A DNA stretch of 64,000 nucleotides from Leguminivora glycinivorella. Its lineage: Eukaryota > Arthropoda > Insecta > Lepidoptera > Tortricidae. Location: NCBI RefSeq assembly GCF_023078275.1, contig NC_062978.1, positions 7,702,585 through 7,766,584 of the forward strand, written 5' to 3'. Both the position numbers and the translations under genes were made by a program. Positions 46,489-56,933 of this stretch are shown here, in pieces (position 1 is the stretch's first letter; every line of letters begins with the position of its first letter). The notes under the pieces are model-generated. The model saw only the letters and a program-made list of their open reading frames with translations, was not told the DNA's origin and did no database searches.

Positions 46489-46940
46489 TATGTGCTCACG
46501 TGCCAACGGTTACCTAAACAACAACTTTGCCCCCTTGTAAAATAAATAAAGTTTTATGTAAGGTCAATTTTTTCCATTATTACACTATGATGTTGAGTTC
46601 TACATGTATCCACTGAACACGCCTACCATATTATAACCGGTGAACACTATTTATTAATTCAAAAATTGTTAAACATGTAAGAAATGGACCAGTTACATTT
46701 GCCTCCCAGTCGAGATTTGCTCCACTGTACCTTAAGTGGATTACGTTCAAATGGCTATCATAATTATATTGTATCTATTCTACTTAGTTACACGAAAGCA
46801 ACATATTCTGCTATTCTTATACGAAACTTCCAAGAGTTTTACCTACAGTCAGTTGCAGTTAAGGTACCCTTCGAACCACGAACAAATTGTGTGGCACGCA
46901 CTTTTGTATATTCTAATAAGATTTGGTTTTTTTTTTTAAG
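46489..46940. other. AT-rich non-coding tract
   Basis: Open frames of 91 and 67 residues overlap in different frames. Neither shows a domain. Confidence 0.35.
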
Positions 46941-46952
46941 TCTTATTATGTG

Positions 46953-47105
46953 GATGTAGGGAACAAATCAAATTATTTTATTAAATATTTTGTTTTTTTT
47001 TTAAGTAGTAACACTACTATATATAAATTATAAACTGAAATACCTTCACCACCAGTGGGCTTGATCGCTTTTTCTTTAGTGTATGGTATCTATTTCAGTT
47101 TATAA
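46953..47105 (-). mobile_element. Truncated SINE S1 with 5' inversion (twin priming), 12-bp TSD
   Basis: TCTTATTATGTG flanks the insert at 46941-46952 and 47106-47117. On the minus strand the SINE tail (GTTTATAATTTATATATAGT ... TTGTTCCCTACA) is in normal order. The upstream body segment (CCACCAGTGGGCTTGATCGC ...) is inverted and sits before it. Both segments contain the GGTATnnnTTTCAGTTTATAA region, so there is a short junctional duplication. This is the known signature of twin-primed reverse transcription by LINE machinery. Confidence 0.8.
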
Positions 47106-47117
47106 TCTTATTATGTG

Positions 47118-48172
47118 TTCCGTTTTCTTTTGTAGTATTATTATGTGCCTCACTCTCCTCTCTCTTACCAATTCTCTGTGCTGAGCAAATCCTGCCAATC
47201 TCGCAGATTCAGATTCGACTTATAGTGCGTTTATATTATTTTTTAATTTGATTCCCTAATACTTTTGGTGCTGGCTGTGTAAACATGCTTTGACAAGTGC
47301 ATTTCTAGTCAATAAGAACATAAGGAGCTAGTAAAATACGTCAACTTTATTATATATTTTTTTTTTTTATTATTATAAAGCTGTGTTTTTAACTAACATT
47401 CCATTTCAAGTAATAATTAAAAAATGTAAATAAACGTAACTAATAAAGTGCTAATGGTTGATATTAACGCGCGACCTACCATAATTAGTCGAATGTCAAT
47501 AATACCTATATTTTAAGTTACAACGAGGCAGCTCATAATCGAACAGCTAATTTATAATCTAACAGCTAATTAGTAACTTAATAAGTAATTAAGTAGATTC
47601 GATTGAGACGTCAAAGCGCGCTACGGTTAGCAAATAAGATCGAGTTTCACAGTGGAAACCGATATCTGTATCAAAGTTTAGGGAACGTACATGGTCCAAC
47701 AGGCAATAATCCGTGGACTTCAAAATAGAGCCGCATACACGTTTGAAAAAATATAAGTTTAAATCTGTGTAAGTCTAGTCTAAGGACCCATATTTTTTAT
47801 CGCTTACGAGTACCAAAAGAACGAGATGAGATATGCGTTTATCTTTATACGAATAATATGTAAAACAATCCGTTTCATGGCAAAGACCCATTGGGACTTT
47901 TCGCCTGAAATCGTTAGTTAATTTAAATTAATGAAATAAAACAATTACGTTTATTTTGTCTATTCATATGTTCCTGAGCAGGCTTATATCATCATCTAGT
48001 AAGTACAATCATTGTTTAGTTTGTGGTTAGGTTGATCTGTGTAAGCTAATACCTACTTGGCAATCTCGTAAGTCCCGGCGTACTTGTAAGAGTACAAATT
48101 GTACTCGAGTTTTGATAGAAATAAAAAAGAAATTCATATTTAAAATCAGAAAAATTGGCCTGGGTCTTACGA
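47118..48172. other. AT-rich non-coding tract
   Basis: No gene or bounded repeat recognised; poly-T at about 47359-47369. Confidence 0.4.
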
Positions 48173-48352
48173 GGATAAAAAATATATACATACACACACA
48201 CAAAAAATACATACACACAAAATACATACACAAAACAAATAGAATAAATACATACACACAAAAAATATAACCGAACCATGAACATGTGTTCGTCACACAA
48301 TAAAAAGCCCTTACCAGGATTCGAACCCAGGACTATCGGTTTCGCAGGCAGC
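48173..48352 (-). mobile_element. tRNA-derived SINE, family S2, diverged copy with CATA/CACA-rich expansion
   Basis: Minus-strand head has CCTGGGTTCGAATCCTGG (B box) and the body GTGTGACGAACACATGTTC. The AT-rich middle has expanded into ACATACACACA-type repeats (48183-48262). Open frames here translate that expansion. Confidence 0.65.
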
Positions 48353-49323
48353 ATCATCAATTCCAATTGGTATTTGAGTTTCTGGTTATCTATTTAACAT
48401 ATTTCAAGCAATTTTTTTGCTTATCCTACTCCAATTTGCAATGCAGGAAATGATATACCCTTGTCAAGTATGAATCGGGACCAATGAAAACAAAAGAAAA
48501 AGCGTATCTTGGAATTGAAACAATCACGTTAATTGACAATACGTATACTGGGGACGCTATTGCTATGTCTTGTATGGGAACCCTGCATTTTATGATTAAG
48601 CACTGAGACTTGGCACAGTTGTTCATTGGGTGGCCCTGAGTAGATAAAGATCGGGAGGCATCGAGAGCCCCCCTTAATTTAGGAGGGAGGAGGGGGGGAA
48701 GGCTGGCGCCTCCGCGCTTCCTTTGAAACCATATTTCTCTAAAACTATACAAAATAGGGCATGCAATATATCATTTTCGGATAAATGAAGGACGAGGAAT
48801 TAATTTTTGGAACAAAAAAAATGTATTTTAGAACAAAAATACAAAATAAAATGGGAAAATCTGAAAACGAGATTTTTTTTTATACATATTATTGCACATT
48901 TTATGAAAACTGTAATGGTTTTTTCTAAATAAAAAATATTATTTAATAGCTACATTTATCTAGTTTTAGAAAATGTATAATTTGTTATAGAAATATATTA
49001 TAGGACGAGTGATAAAAAATAATTTACATCGCCCGATAGGGTGATTTGAATGCTCATTTCAATAAGTTTTGTCAATGATTTCAGGTATAATCACTATTTT
49101 TAACACACGAAAGCCGTAATCATTGTAGTTTATGGCTATTTTAGTGATTAATGTACTTAAAATAAAAAAAAATACAAAAATTTTAAAAAATATTAAAAAT
49201 GTGATAATTTTTTTTAACATTATCCTATTTTGTTCTTTCTACACAATATATATCTAAAAGCAATAAATATCAATAAAAAGCCACATTTATACAGTTTATA
49301 AAAATATATAGTTTGTTATATAA

Positions 49324-50257
49324 AGACTGTATCGTTAAGTATGAAGACAACTTTGAGTAGCCGTATTTATTTGCTATTATATTTTTTTCTTATAACAAGC
49401 CATGGGCTTAATAAGGCACATAATAAGGTACGCATTTTGTCCTAGAAACTCGACGTAAAGCATATGGTTTAGACAGTATTGACTTAATCCTCCCGAGTAC
49501 CAATTACGATTCCGGACAAATGCTACTAGAAAATTCACAAAGTGCGTAAAAGATGATACGATTGCGAAAAAAAATTGTATGGTGCGAACCTCAACGACAC
49601 ATGATCCACAAAGCAGAATATCTGGACATAGTCTAGCCACTGTTATTTAAAAAAATATAGTTCAGGATCTGTGTATGGCGGCCATTTAGAGAATGTGGCA
49701 TGGTGCTTACTCTAACTCCGACTTTGATGTCGAATTTGACTATCATACATTGTTTATATCGATCTGGTTTAAGCACTGTTCAAACACCATGAATGTCAAT
49801 TAGACTTTGGCCTATGGCTAATTTTTTTATCTGTTTCTCTCATCCTGCTAGCATCAAAAATTTACGGCAATCCGGAACGTTGCTCAAAATTGCGTTTTTT
49901 TAAATTATATAAATTCGCCGCATTTATTCTACAAGTACCCAATTGGAAAAACCATGAAGAGGACTCTTAAAGAATATATTTTGGCAGCATATTAACCTTT
50001 GTTTGTTGAAATCGTACAAAGAGTCATTGAAATATTCTCAAATTAAGCCAGATAGGGGTTGTCCGAAATTTATTTGCTAGACCTTAATGAAAGTACCATA
50101 AAGTCCCTAAAATAAAAAAAATATCAGACCTTCTTATATCAAATAGTACTTACCAATACCTTAAGATCATACTCTCGGAACATAATAATACAAAATTATG
50201 CACATGTCAACATTTAGACGAGGTTTGTTTTGTCCTTATACTTAACGATACAGTCCT
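49324..50257. mobile_element. 934-bp non-autonomous element nested in the left foldback arm, TSD TAA
   Basis: Removing it restores GTTATATAAATATATTACG, the sequence found uninterrupted in the right arm. TIRs are AGACTGTATCGTTAAGTATG and, in reverse complement, AGGACTGTATCGTTAAGTAT. TAA is at 49321-49323 and 50258-50260. No transposase; the 87-residue minus frame inside has no DDE signature. Confidence 0.85.
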
Positions 50258-50502
50258 TAAATATATTACGAAACGCGAGATAAAAAATAATGAAAGTGAC
50301 GTGGCAGGGCGATCTTGATGTACGGTACGGGTCAGCTTGTATGATTCGATGAGGTGAGGTAAAGGTACTCAAAGAGCAGCTCTCAAAAAGTGTAGTTATT
50401 TAGAGTACTTCAAATTAAACAACATACTCCTATATAGTCTGAATTTAACTATTTATATTACATGAAATGATCGATTGATATGATAGGTCAGATATATACA
50501 TC

Positions 50503-50660
50503 TGGGTGGCTAGCCGAATGGCACAATCGCTTACGAAACGCTCACGAAACGAAGCGCTAGTAGATATCTATCTCTATCGCGCTTGCGTATTGGCGCGACA
50601 GAGCCAGCGGCGTATCGCTTTCGTTTGGCGTCGGAGAAATGCCATTCGGCTACGGGGCCT
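50503..50660. mobile_element. MITE family M3 inside the foldback loop
   Basis: GGGTGGCTAGCCGAATGGC to GCCATTCGGCTACGGGGCC, nearly identical to the left part of 29594-29838 and to 54187-54345. The 72-residue open frame over it is the same frame as over the 54187 copy and is simply repeat sequence. Confidence 0.75.
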
Positions 50661-51220
50661 AATCCTAATACATACATCTTGTGAAATAGTAGTTATCTAT
50701 ATGATTTGCATAATTTATGGATAATTCTTACTTGACATATTTATTATTCCAGATCTGCGTCCTGTACTTTGGTTAACGAGTGCCGAAAATAGTTATTAAC
50801 CAAAAAAGACCGCCAAATTAACAGCATTTCACCGACAAAAGCTGCCTTGCACCATTTTTGTAAGGGTTATAGGTATATCAAGGTGTCCATGTATGGGGTC
50901 AACTAAACCCAATTCAAAATTTGCCATTATTTTCTACTTGTGGCTGGACGAAAGTCTGTAACAATTGGGATTTGGGAGCCTACTTGCCCGCAACGTTGCC
51001 TGTTGCTGCAGAAACATGCCTCGAAATTGTCGGATGCAGGTGTAATAAAAAACAGTGCCGCGTAAGGTGCAACCGTAAAAAAATACTTTTTAAATTAAAT
51101 GTTCGGAGCTGATGTGCTTATGCAGTGGATGTTGTGATATATACATAATTAAATTCAGACTATTCATGTTGTTTTATTTGAATAACTCAAAATAGCTACA
51201 TTTTTGAGAGCCTTGAGTAC

Positions 51221-51708
51221 TAGCCCCGATACACATGTTTTCGTCTAGTCAGACCATTTTTTGAGGTTCTCCTTTGTACAAAAGCAATGTCTTAGTTCAA
51301 AAATCATTAATGTTTAATGCTAATACGAATCTAGTTTATTTTTTATGGCACTATTGCGCAATAACTAACTATCATTGATACTGAAAGGAAGAATATGACG
51401 ATTTTTATTTTATCTTTTATGGATGGGTAAAACTGATTTAAGGGGGCCCAAAGGAAGTAACTAAATTCTGCTAGTAAACTAAAAAATCTTCAAGCCTATG
51501 CATGCAGAACTGCTTTAGGAGAGGAGAACGTGATTAAGACATTTTTTTGCAATATAAGTCACATGCAATTTTATTTTACAATCAAAATAAACTATATTAT
51601 AGGACTTTTACAATTTTCTGTACTGGGTCGTGATATACCTACATGTGTAAACGTTATTAGAATAAGTATATTTCTGTATTACTAGACGAACTCCACTGCA
51701 TAGCGGGT
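51221..51708. mobile_element. 488-bp element nested in the right foldback arm, TSD AGTAC
   Basis: AGTAC is at 51216-51220 and 51709-51713. The left arm has a single GTACT at the equivalent point (50366). Ends TAGCCCCGATACACATG... and ACCCGCTATGCAGTGGAG... are weakly inverted and converge on TTCGTCTAGT in both. No coding capacity. A 5-bp duplication with imperfect TIRs does not allow a superfamily call. Confidence 0.7.
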
Positions 51709-52566
51709 AGTACCTTTACCTCACCTCATCGAATAATGCAACGTAAGATGTACATTAAAATTTTCATTTTCATTATTTTTTATCTCGCGTTTCGTAATAT
51801 ATTTATATAACAAACTATATATTTTTATAAACTGTATAAATGTGGCTTTTTATTGATATTTATTGCTTTTAGATATATATTGTGTAGAAAGAACAAAATA
51901 GGATAATGTTAAAAAAAAATATCACATTTTTAATATTTTTTAAAAATTTTGTATTTTTTTTATTTTAAGTACATTAATCACTAAAATAGCCATAAACTAC
52001 AATGACTACGGCTTTCGTGTGTTAAAAATAGTGATTATACCTGAAATCATTGACAAAACTTATTGAAATGAGCATTCAAATCACCCTATCGGGCGATGTA
52101 AATTATTTTTTATCACTCGTCCTATAATATATTTCTAGAACAAATTATACATTTTCTAAAACTAGATAAATGTAGCTATTAAATAATATTTTTTATTTAG
52201 AAAAAACCATTACAGTTTTCATAAAATGTGCAATAATATGTATAAAAAAAAATCTCGTTTTCAGATTTTCCCATTTTATTTTGTATTTTTGTTCTAAAAT
52301 ACATTTTTTTGTTCCAAAAATGAATTCCTCGTCCTTCATTTATCCGAAAATGATATATCGCATGCCCTATTTTGTATAGTTTTAGAGAAATATGGTTTCA
52401 AAGGAAGCGCGGCGGCGCCAGCCTTCCCCCTCTTCCCTCCTAAATTAAGGGGGGCTCTCAATGCCTCCCGATCTTTATCTACTCAGGGCCACCCAAGGAA
52501 CAACCTGTGCCAAGTCTCAGTGCTTAATCATAAAATGCAGGGTGTTGTGCAATAGCGTCCCCAGTA

Positions 52567-53295
52567 GTTAGCGGCCCACCATACTCATGTATCCGGCTAG
52601 CCCCATGGAAAATGGTGATGCATGGCAGTCAACTTTGTCACATGAAAAATAGTCCTAGTTACCAGTGCCTTTATATAATAATTCAAATAGAAAATGTAAT
52701 CACTGTGAAAAAAGTAGTTACTTAAACATTCAATTGTTTCAAATCATTTCTGGTACTTATGTCAAAGTATACCTATTTACTACACTATAAGTACGTATGG
52801 TAAAGCGGTTTTTATGAAATCATCCAGTTTCGTCGTATACATACTATTTAAATATAAATGTTACGTTCACTCACACATACATTTATGTATAAAATACTGT
52901 AAAAAATAAAAAATAATAGGAATCTGGCGCACTTAGGTACTCAATCCCAATAGTACAACGCAAAAGTCGCGTTTTGTTTGCTACGGAGTACGGACTTACT
53001 ATTATATATTCTGTGGTACGGAGTGTAAACGATTGACACGTTGGCTACGCACGCAGGTCTACGTAGTTGAGATATAAGTATGGTCTGTTGGGCTTTAATT
53101 AATTAAACCAAGGTTTTAATAAAGAATTAATATAAGCACAATTTAAACTTTCGTGCCTTAATAACGAATACCTACTTCCCGTTTATAAATATCGACCAAA
53201 CAAACTTCCTATTTTCTAATAATGTTGTTAAAAATGTTTGTCATTATTTAAGTGGTAGGTAAATTAAAACCAGCAAGAACCTGCATCTATAACTA
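52567..53295. other. AT-rich non-coding tract
   Basis: Nothing recognised. Confidence 0.4.
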
Positions 53296-53420
53296 TATAC
53301 ACCCTGTTTTTATTGAATTCCGTTAACTTTAAGGGAAGGTTCTTTAGATCAAATACAATTAATTTCTCTAAGAAACTAGCGTCTTAACTGTTACGGTTAG
53401 CGAGTTATTAAAAAAATAAA
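53296..53420. repeat. Dispersed-repeat fragment
   Basis: TATACACCCTGTTTTTATTG followed by AATTCCGTTAACTTTAAGGG is a sequence I associate with DNA-transposon ends in moths. The other end is not found. Confidence 0.35.
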
Positions 53421-53844
53421 GATAATTACTGAACACGTGTGTGATAGCCTTTACCAATTCCTAATGTTATTTGTTTTGACATGTGCCGTCAATCACTTGA
53501 CACTGACTTACATGTTATACTTAAGGGTCCCTCACACTAATAAATTCATTTATTAAGTATGAATTTTTTTTTGCGAATTTAACTAATAGTGATATACATG
53601 GTGGTTAATGATAATTAACCTAGCGTCGAATCATCCTAGAGTCGAATAATGTCGAATTTAACGGAAAACAAAGAAAACACAGTGTATACGAGTATAAGTA
53701 CACGGATATGACCATCACTTTTATCATCCATCGTATATTAGACGTATCTTATCGTGCGACACTGTTGCAATTATGTACATATACGTACTTGTTAGAAAGT
53801 GATGGCTAGGATAACAGACGATAAAAATGCAACCAAGTTAGGCT

Positions 53845-54052
53845 CATAAATGATAAAACATCAGGCCGTCCCTATCGTACATACAAATAGGGGGATAAGG
53901 ACGTCCTGCACGGGAAGCATGGTCGCGCGATAAAATATCAGGCCGTCCCTATCGCACTTACCAATAGTGCGATAGGGACGGCCTGCTATTTTATCGTGTT
54001 TGATGTTCTGATGTTTTATCATTTATCGCGCGGCCATATTGCCTGCCAGGTG
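53845..54052. mobile_element. MITE family M4 with nested hairpin
   Basis: Left ATAAATGATAAAACATCAGG mirrors right CTGATGTTTTATCATTTATC. Inside is a stem-loop of AGGCCGTCCCTATCGCAC and GTGCGATAGGGACGGCCT (about 53940-53980). The right end continues GCGCGGCCATATTGCCTGCC. A mini-version is at 63807-63874. Confidence 0.6.
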
Positions 54053-54063
54053 TAAAAATACGC

Positions 54064-54646
54064 TGTTATATCCCTGACAGGTGTAGCTTGAGGTGAGAAA
54101 TCAGACGAAACTTAAAGTTTGACGATTTATTTCCAACTTAGCAAAATAGGGGCAGTCAGTGGCGTTATGTACAGCAGCGAACTGGCCAGGGTGGCTAGCC
54201 GAATGGCACAATCGCTCACGAAACGCTCACGAAACGAAGCGCTAGTAGATATCTATCTCTATCGCGCTTGCGTATTGGCGCGACAGAGCCAGCGGCGTAT
54301 CGCTTTCGTTTGGCGTCGGAGAAATGCCATTCGGCTACGAGGCCAGGCTACGGATGGGTAGCGTAACGGTGAGGTTGGAGGAATGTGAATGCTTGCTCTC
54401 GCCCTGCGGGAGTGCTTTTTATCCCCAGAGACAAACATGCCGCGCAGTTTGGGTGACCCTTGGGGTGACCTAATATCTAATTCGCAACAAAGGTGTTTTT
54501 TTGATAAATTTAATAGTTTTATTTAGGTACTTCAAAACTGGCACGTGTAAGCTTTTTTGGGAGGCCTGATATTGCGTAAACCACGATTTAGGCACGTAGG
54601 CCAAAACATAGAAAAATTACCATAAGAAATGGTTTGGTACATAACA
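54064..54646 (-). mobile_element. 3' LTR with adjacent polypurine tract, minus strand
   Basis: On the minus strand the purine run TTCAAGAGGGGAGG (ending at 54647) is followed at once by TGTTATGTACC, and the unit ends GGGATATAACA, giving TG...CA with inverted TGTTAT/ATAACA termini. Internal landmarks are a TATA-like GGGGATAAAAAGCAC and an AATAAA signal near the end. Total length is 583 bp, of which about 159 bp is an inserted MITE. A purine tract directly abutting TG marks a 3' LTR, so retroelement interior should lie at >54647 on the minus strand. No gag-pol frame remains there and no second LTR was found. The clade (Pao or Gypsy) is not decided. Confidence 0.65.
54187..54345. mobile_element. 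MITE family M3 inserted in the LTR
   Basis: CAGGGTGGCTAGCCGAATGG to GGCTACGAGGCCAGG; third copy of the family. Its presence inside the LTR means it transposed after the LTR element. Target duplication not resolved. Confidence 0.75.
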
Positions 54647-55059
54647 CCTCCCCTCTTGAAGAATTATAAAAACTATAACTAGTTTTAGTTACAAATTCAT
54701 CATCGTCCATTAGTAAACGAAAACTATTTTAAAAGGTAAGTATTCAAGGTAAGTAACCAATGTTACTATTGAACGATTTACATTGCAATAAATCTAACAT
54801 GCAATGTGTTCATGAACAACATACAACAACATAACGTGTTCTAAAATGACACATGAAACTTAACAATCATAAAACAAAATTGTTAGATATACAACAAGGT
54901 AATATAAATTGAAAGTGTCTACATAATATTTGACTTCATTAATTATTAAGATTATAATTACATTTATTTATGTAGTTGTTAACATTAGAGCGCATTAAGC
55001 AATATTTTAGATCATCTTGGAAATTCAAAATACTTCACCACGTCAGACTTAGCTAGCGG
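54647..55059. other. AT-rich tract next to the LTR
   Basis: Follows the purine tract on the retroelement interior side, but no protein-like sequence is present, so the interior is deleted or non-coding. Confidence 0.35.
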
Positions 55060-55640
55060 CCCGTTAAGCAAGCAGAACTTGCGGTAACATTGCTCAATGC
55101 TACATCTGGGAGCTTGAAACTTACAATTGCAAGCTTGCAACGTTTGAGCAACGTTTGAGCCATATTGATGTTAAACGCTTTCGGCCGCGCTGTAGATAAA
55201 CCCTGTAAGTTTCCCAGATCGGATTTTTACAACTTTCTATAACTTTGAATAGCAATGTTGCTGATACATTGAAATATAAACTTACTAGAAAGTTATGACG
55301 AAAACTTTTAAGAAGTTCATTTTTGTACATTGCAACAATAGCACATATGCAACTTGTGCGTAACTTACACGCTATTCATTACGGCAAGGTTACATTTGTA
55401 ATAAACCAAAAAGTTTGAAATTGTATGTTATATAAATTTTTCACTGGCACCTTTTAATAAGTTACAAATGTAACATTGCTTTAACAACTCTAGTGAAGTT
55501 CCTTGCAAGTTACACTTGTAATGTACCTAAAAGTAGCGCTCATAATGTTTCTGGTATATAACCATTTGGTATGTTGTGTCAATAAATCACTGGCAACTTA
55601 CTAGTTTAGTCAAAAAATAATATTGCTAGAACTTGCTAAT
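55060..55640. repeat. Tract of degenerate AAGTTACA / TTGTAA-type repeated words
   Basis: Variants of CAAGTTACACTTGTAATG recur with irregular spacing: TTACAATTGCAAG, GTTACATTTGTAATA, AGTTACAAATGTAAC and CAAGTTACACTTGTAA. AACGTTTGAGC is repeated at 55139-55158. The 69-residue minus-strand frame is a by-product. No regular period can be assigned by eye. Confidence 0.4.
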
Positions 55641-55762
55641 TGCACGTCATGAGTAAGTAACTCGTGAATCGTTCGCACAACATTACATAGGGATATTGCA
55701 GGGAAATTAATTTTTGTGGTTGATAGGACGTCACAAATACAAATGCACGCAAGGTGCTCTGC

Positions 55763-55836
55763 GAGCTGCGTGCGGACCGCAGCGAGCCTGGGCGGGCGGG
55801 CGGGCTCGCCCAGGCTCGCTGCTGTTCGTGTGCAGC
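55763..55836. repeat. GC-rich stem-loop
   Basis: GCAGCGAGCCTGGGCG (55779-55794) is the exact complement of CGCCCAGGCTCGCTGC (55807-55822) around a GGGCGGGCGGG-like loop. A partially pairing outer stem lies between GCTGCGTGCG and CGTGTGCAGC. It stands out in AT-rich DNA and the loop is G-quadruplex-prone. Confidence 0.75.
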
Positions 55837-56336
55837 TTAATAACTAGAAACAAATAAAGTCAAACTTTAAAAATACCACACACAAAAATCATTGATGTTT
55901 ATAAAACAAAAACATGGATATACAGCCAACATAATTTATTTCATTTTTTTTCTTTTAACCCTTCAGACCAGAAAACCAGCACCATGCTAATGTACAATGA
56001 TAATACTTATTTATACTAATGGTGTTACATATTTGAATTGACAATGACATCTCTATTATAATACACACAAACACATTTTAAAACAGTGTGCGTGAATACT
56101 ACTACTATTATTTAGTGCCTAAAAAATCGAAAAAATCAAGGTTTTGTTCTCCAAAACCTAACCAATCGTAATCAAATGTTTAAATCTGGATGATAATGAT
56201 TGTCTGTGTCGGACTGTTTAGTTTTTTGGATAGTCGATGTCAGATTTGAATAGGTACCACGCCTATCTTTGCAGCTGTGTCAAAATAAAATCAAAAGAAG
56301 CAAAACAGTCAGACACAATATGAAGTATTGGTAAAA
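55837..56336. other. AT-rich non-coding tract
   Basis: Nothing recognised. Confidence 0.4.
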
Positions 56337-56530
56337 GGGGCATTCCACGAGAATGTCCTTTACAAAATACAATTATTCTAATACTTCTGACAACGCTAAG
56401 AAAGCGATTTTGTGCCTGACCATCTTTCATGACTTAAGAGTATTTTCTCGAGCTTCACTGACTTGATTGGAGTTGTATGTATACGATATATGTATACGTA
56501 TTTCGTAAAGGATATTCTCGTGGAATGCAC
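56337..56530. mobile_element. MITE, TIR about 32 bp, TSD TAAAA
   Basis: Left GGGGCATTCCACGAGAATGT with CCTTTACnAAATAC matches the right-end complement GTGCATTCCACGAGAATATC. TAAAA is at 56332-56336 and 56531-56535. 194 bp, non-coding. Confidence 0.75.
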
Positions 56531-56664
56531 TAAAAACCAAGCTCTAACTTAAAAAAAAAACAATGAAAGATACAGTCGAGAATATTTGTATGAAGAAATG
56601 ACTATTCCTGTTTCCTCTTAACTAATACGCACATAAGTTTTCATGAAAACATGTTTTTTAAATC

Positions 56665-56830
56665 ATAAATACAAAATACAAACATTTATTCAGCAAGTAG
56701 GCCACAAGGGCTCTTATACACGTCACTAGCCACAGCACATGAAATATACATAATAATATGTTTAAACTTTCAGACTGAAATACATGATAAACATTTACAT
56801 TACATTACATGAAAAACATTCAGATATAAA
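56665..56830 (-). repeat. LINE 3' end, minus strand (family F)
   Basis: AAACATTTATTCAGCAAGTA followed by GGCCACAAGGGCTCTTATAC and ACACGTCACTAGCC is a common lepidopteran LINE 3' terminus in reverse. The rest is AT-rich and uncertain. Confidence 0.5.
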
Positions 56831-56933
56831 TAAATACAACAGTCAATACCTGGGTACACTTTAAATTTATAATAATCTTCAAAAATAAACAAAAAACAGA
56901 AATGTAGTCTCTGTACTTAATAATACTAATAAA

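Larger units (their letters stand above)
48548..52564. mobile_element. Foldback-type element with ~1-kb inverted arms, TSD TA, three nested insertions
   Basis: Both ends read CTGGGGACGCTATTGC inward and are flanked by TA (48546-48547 and 52565-52566). Left arm: 48548-49323 plus 50258 to about 50465. Right arm: about 51125-51220 plus 51709-52564. The arms are highly similar; for example CGAAAATGATATATCGCATG has its near-complement at about 48760, and GGGCGATGTAAATTATTTTT its complement at about 49017. The interruptions are separate younger elements. With these removed the element is about 2.4 kb, almost entirely arms, and has no transposase. The 108-residue frame at its left end is spurious. 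TA duplication suggests Tc1/mariner-type mobilisation; long arms are foldback-like. Confidence 0.8.

Noticed and set aside
48027..48366. Membrane-protein-like frames rich in Phe, Cys, Val and Tyr
   Set aside because: They translate the CATA/CACA-rich expansion of a SINE on the complementary strand.
50506..50724. Conserved small protein (same peptide also at 54119-54361)
   Set aside because: The shared peptide comes from two copies of a MITE, not from a conserved gene.
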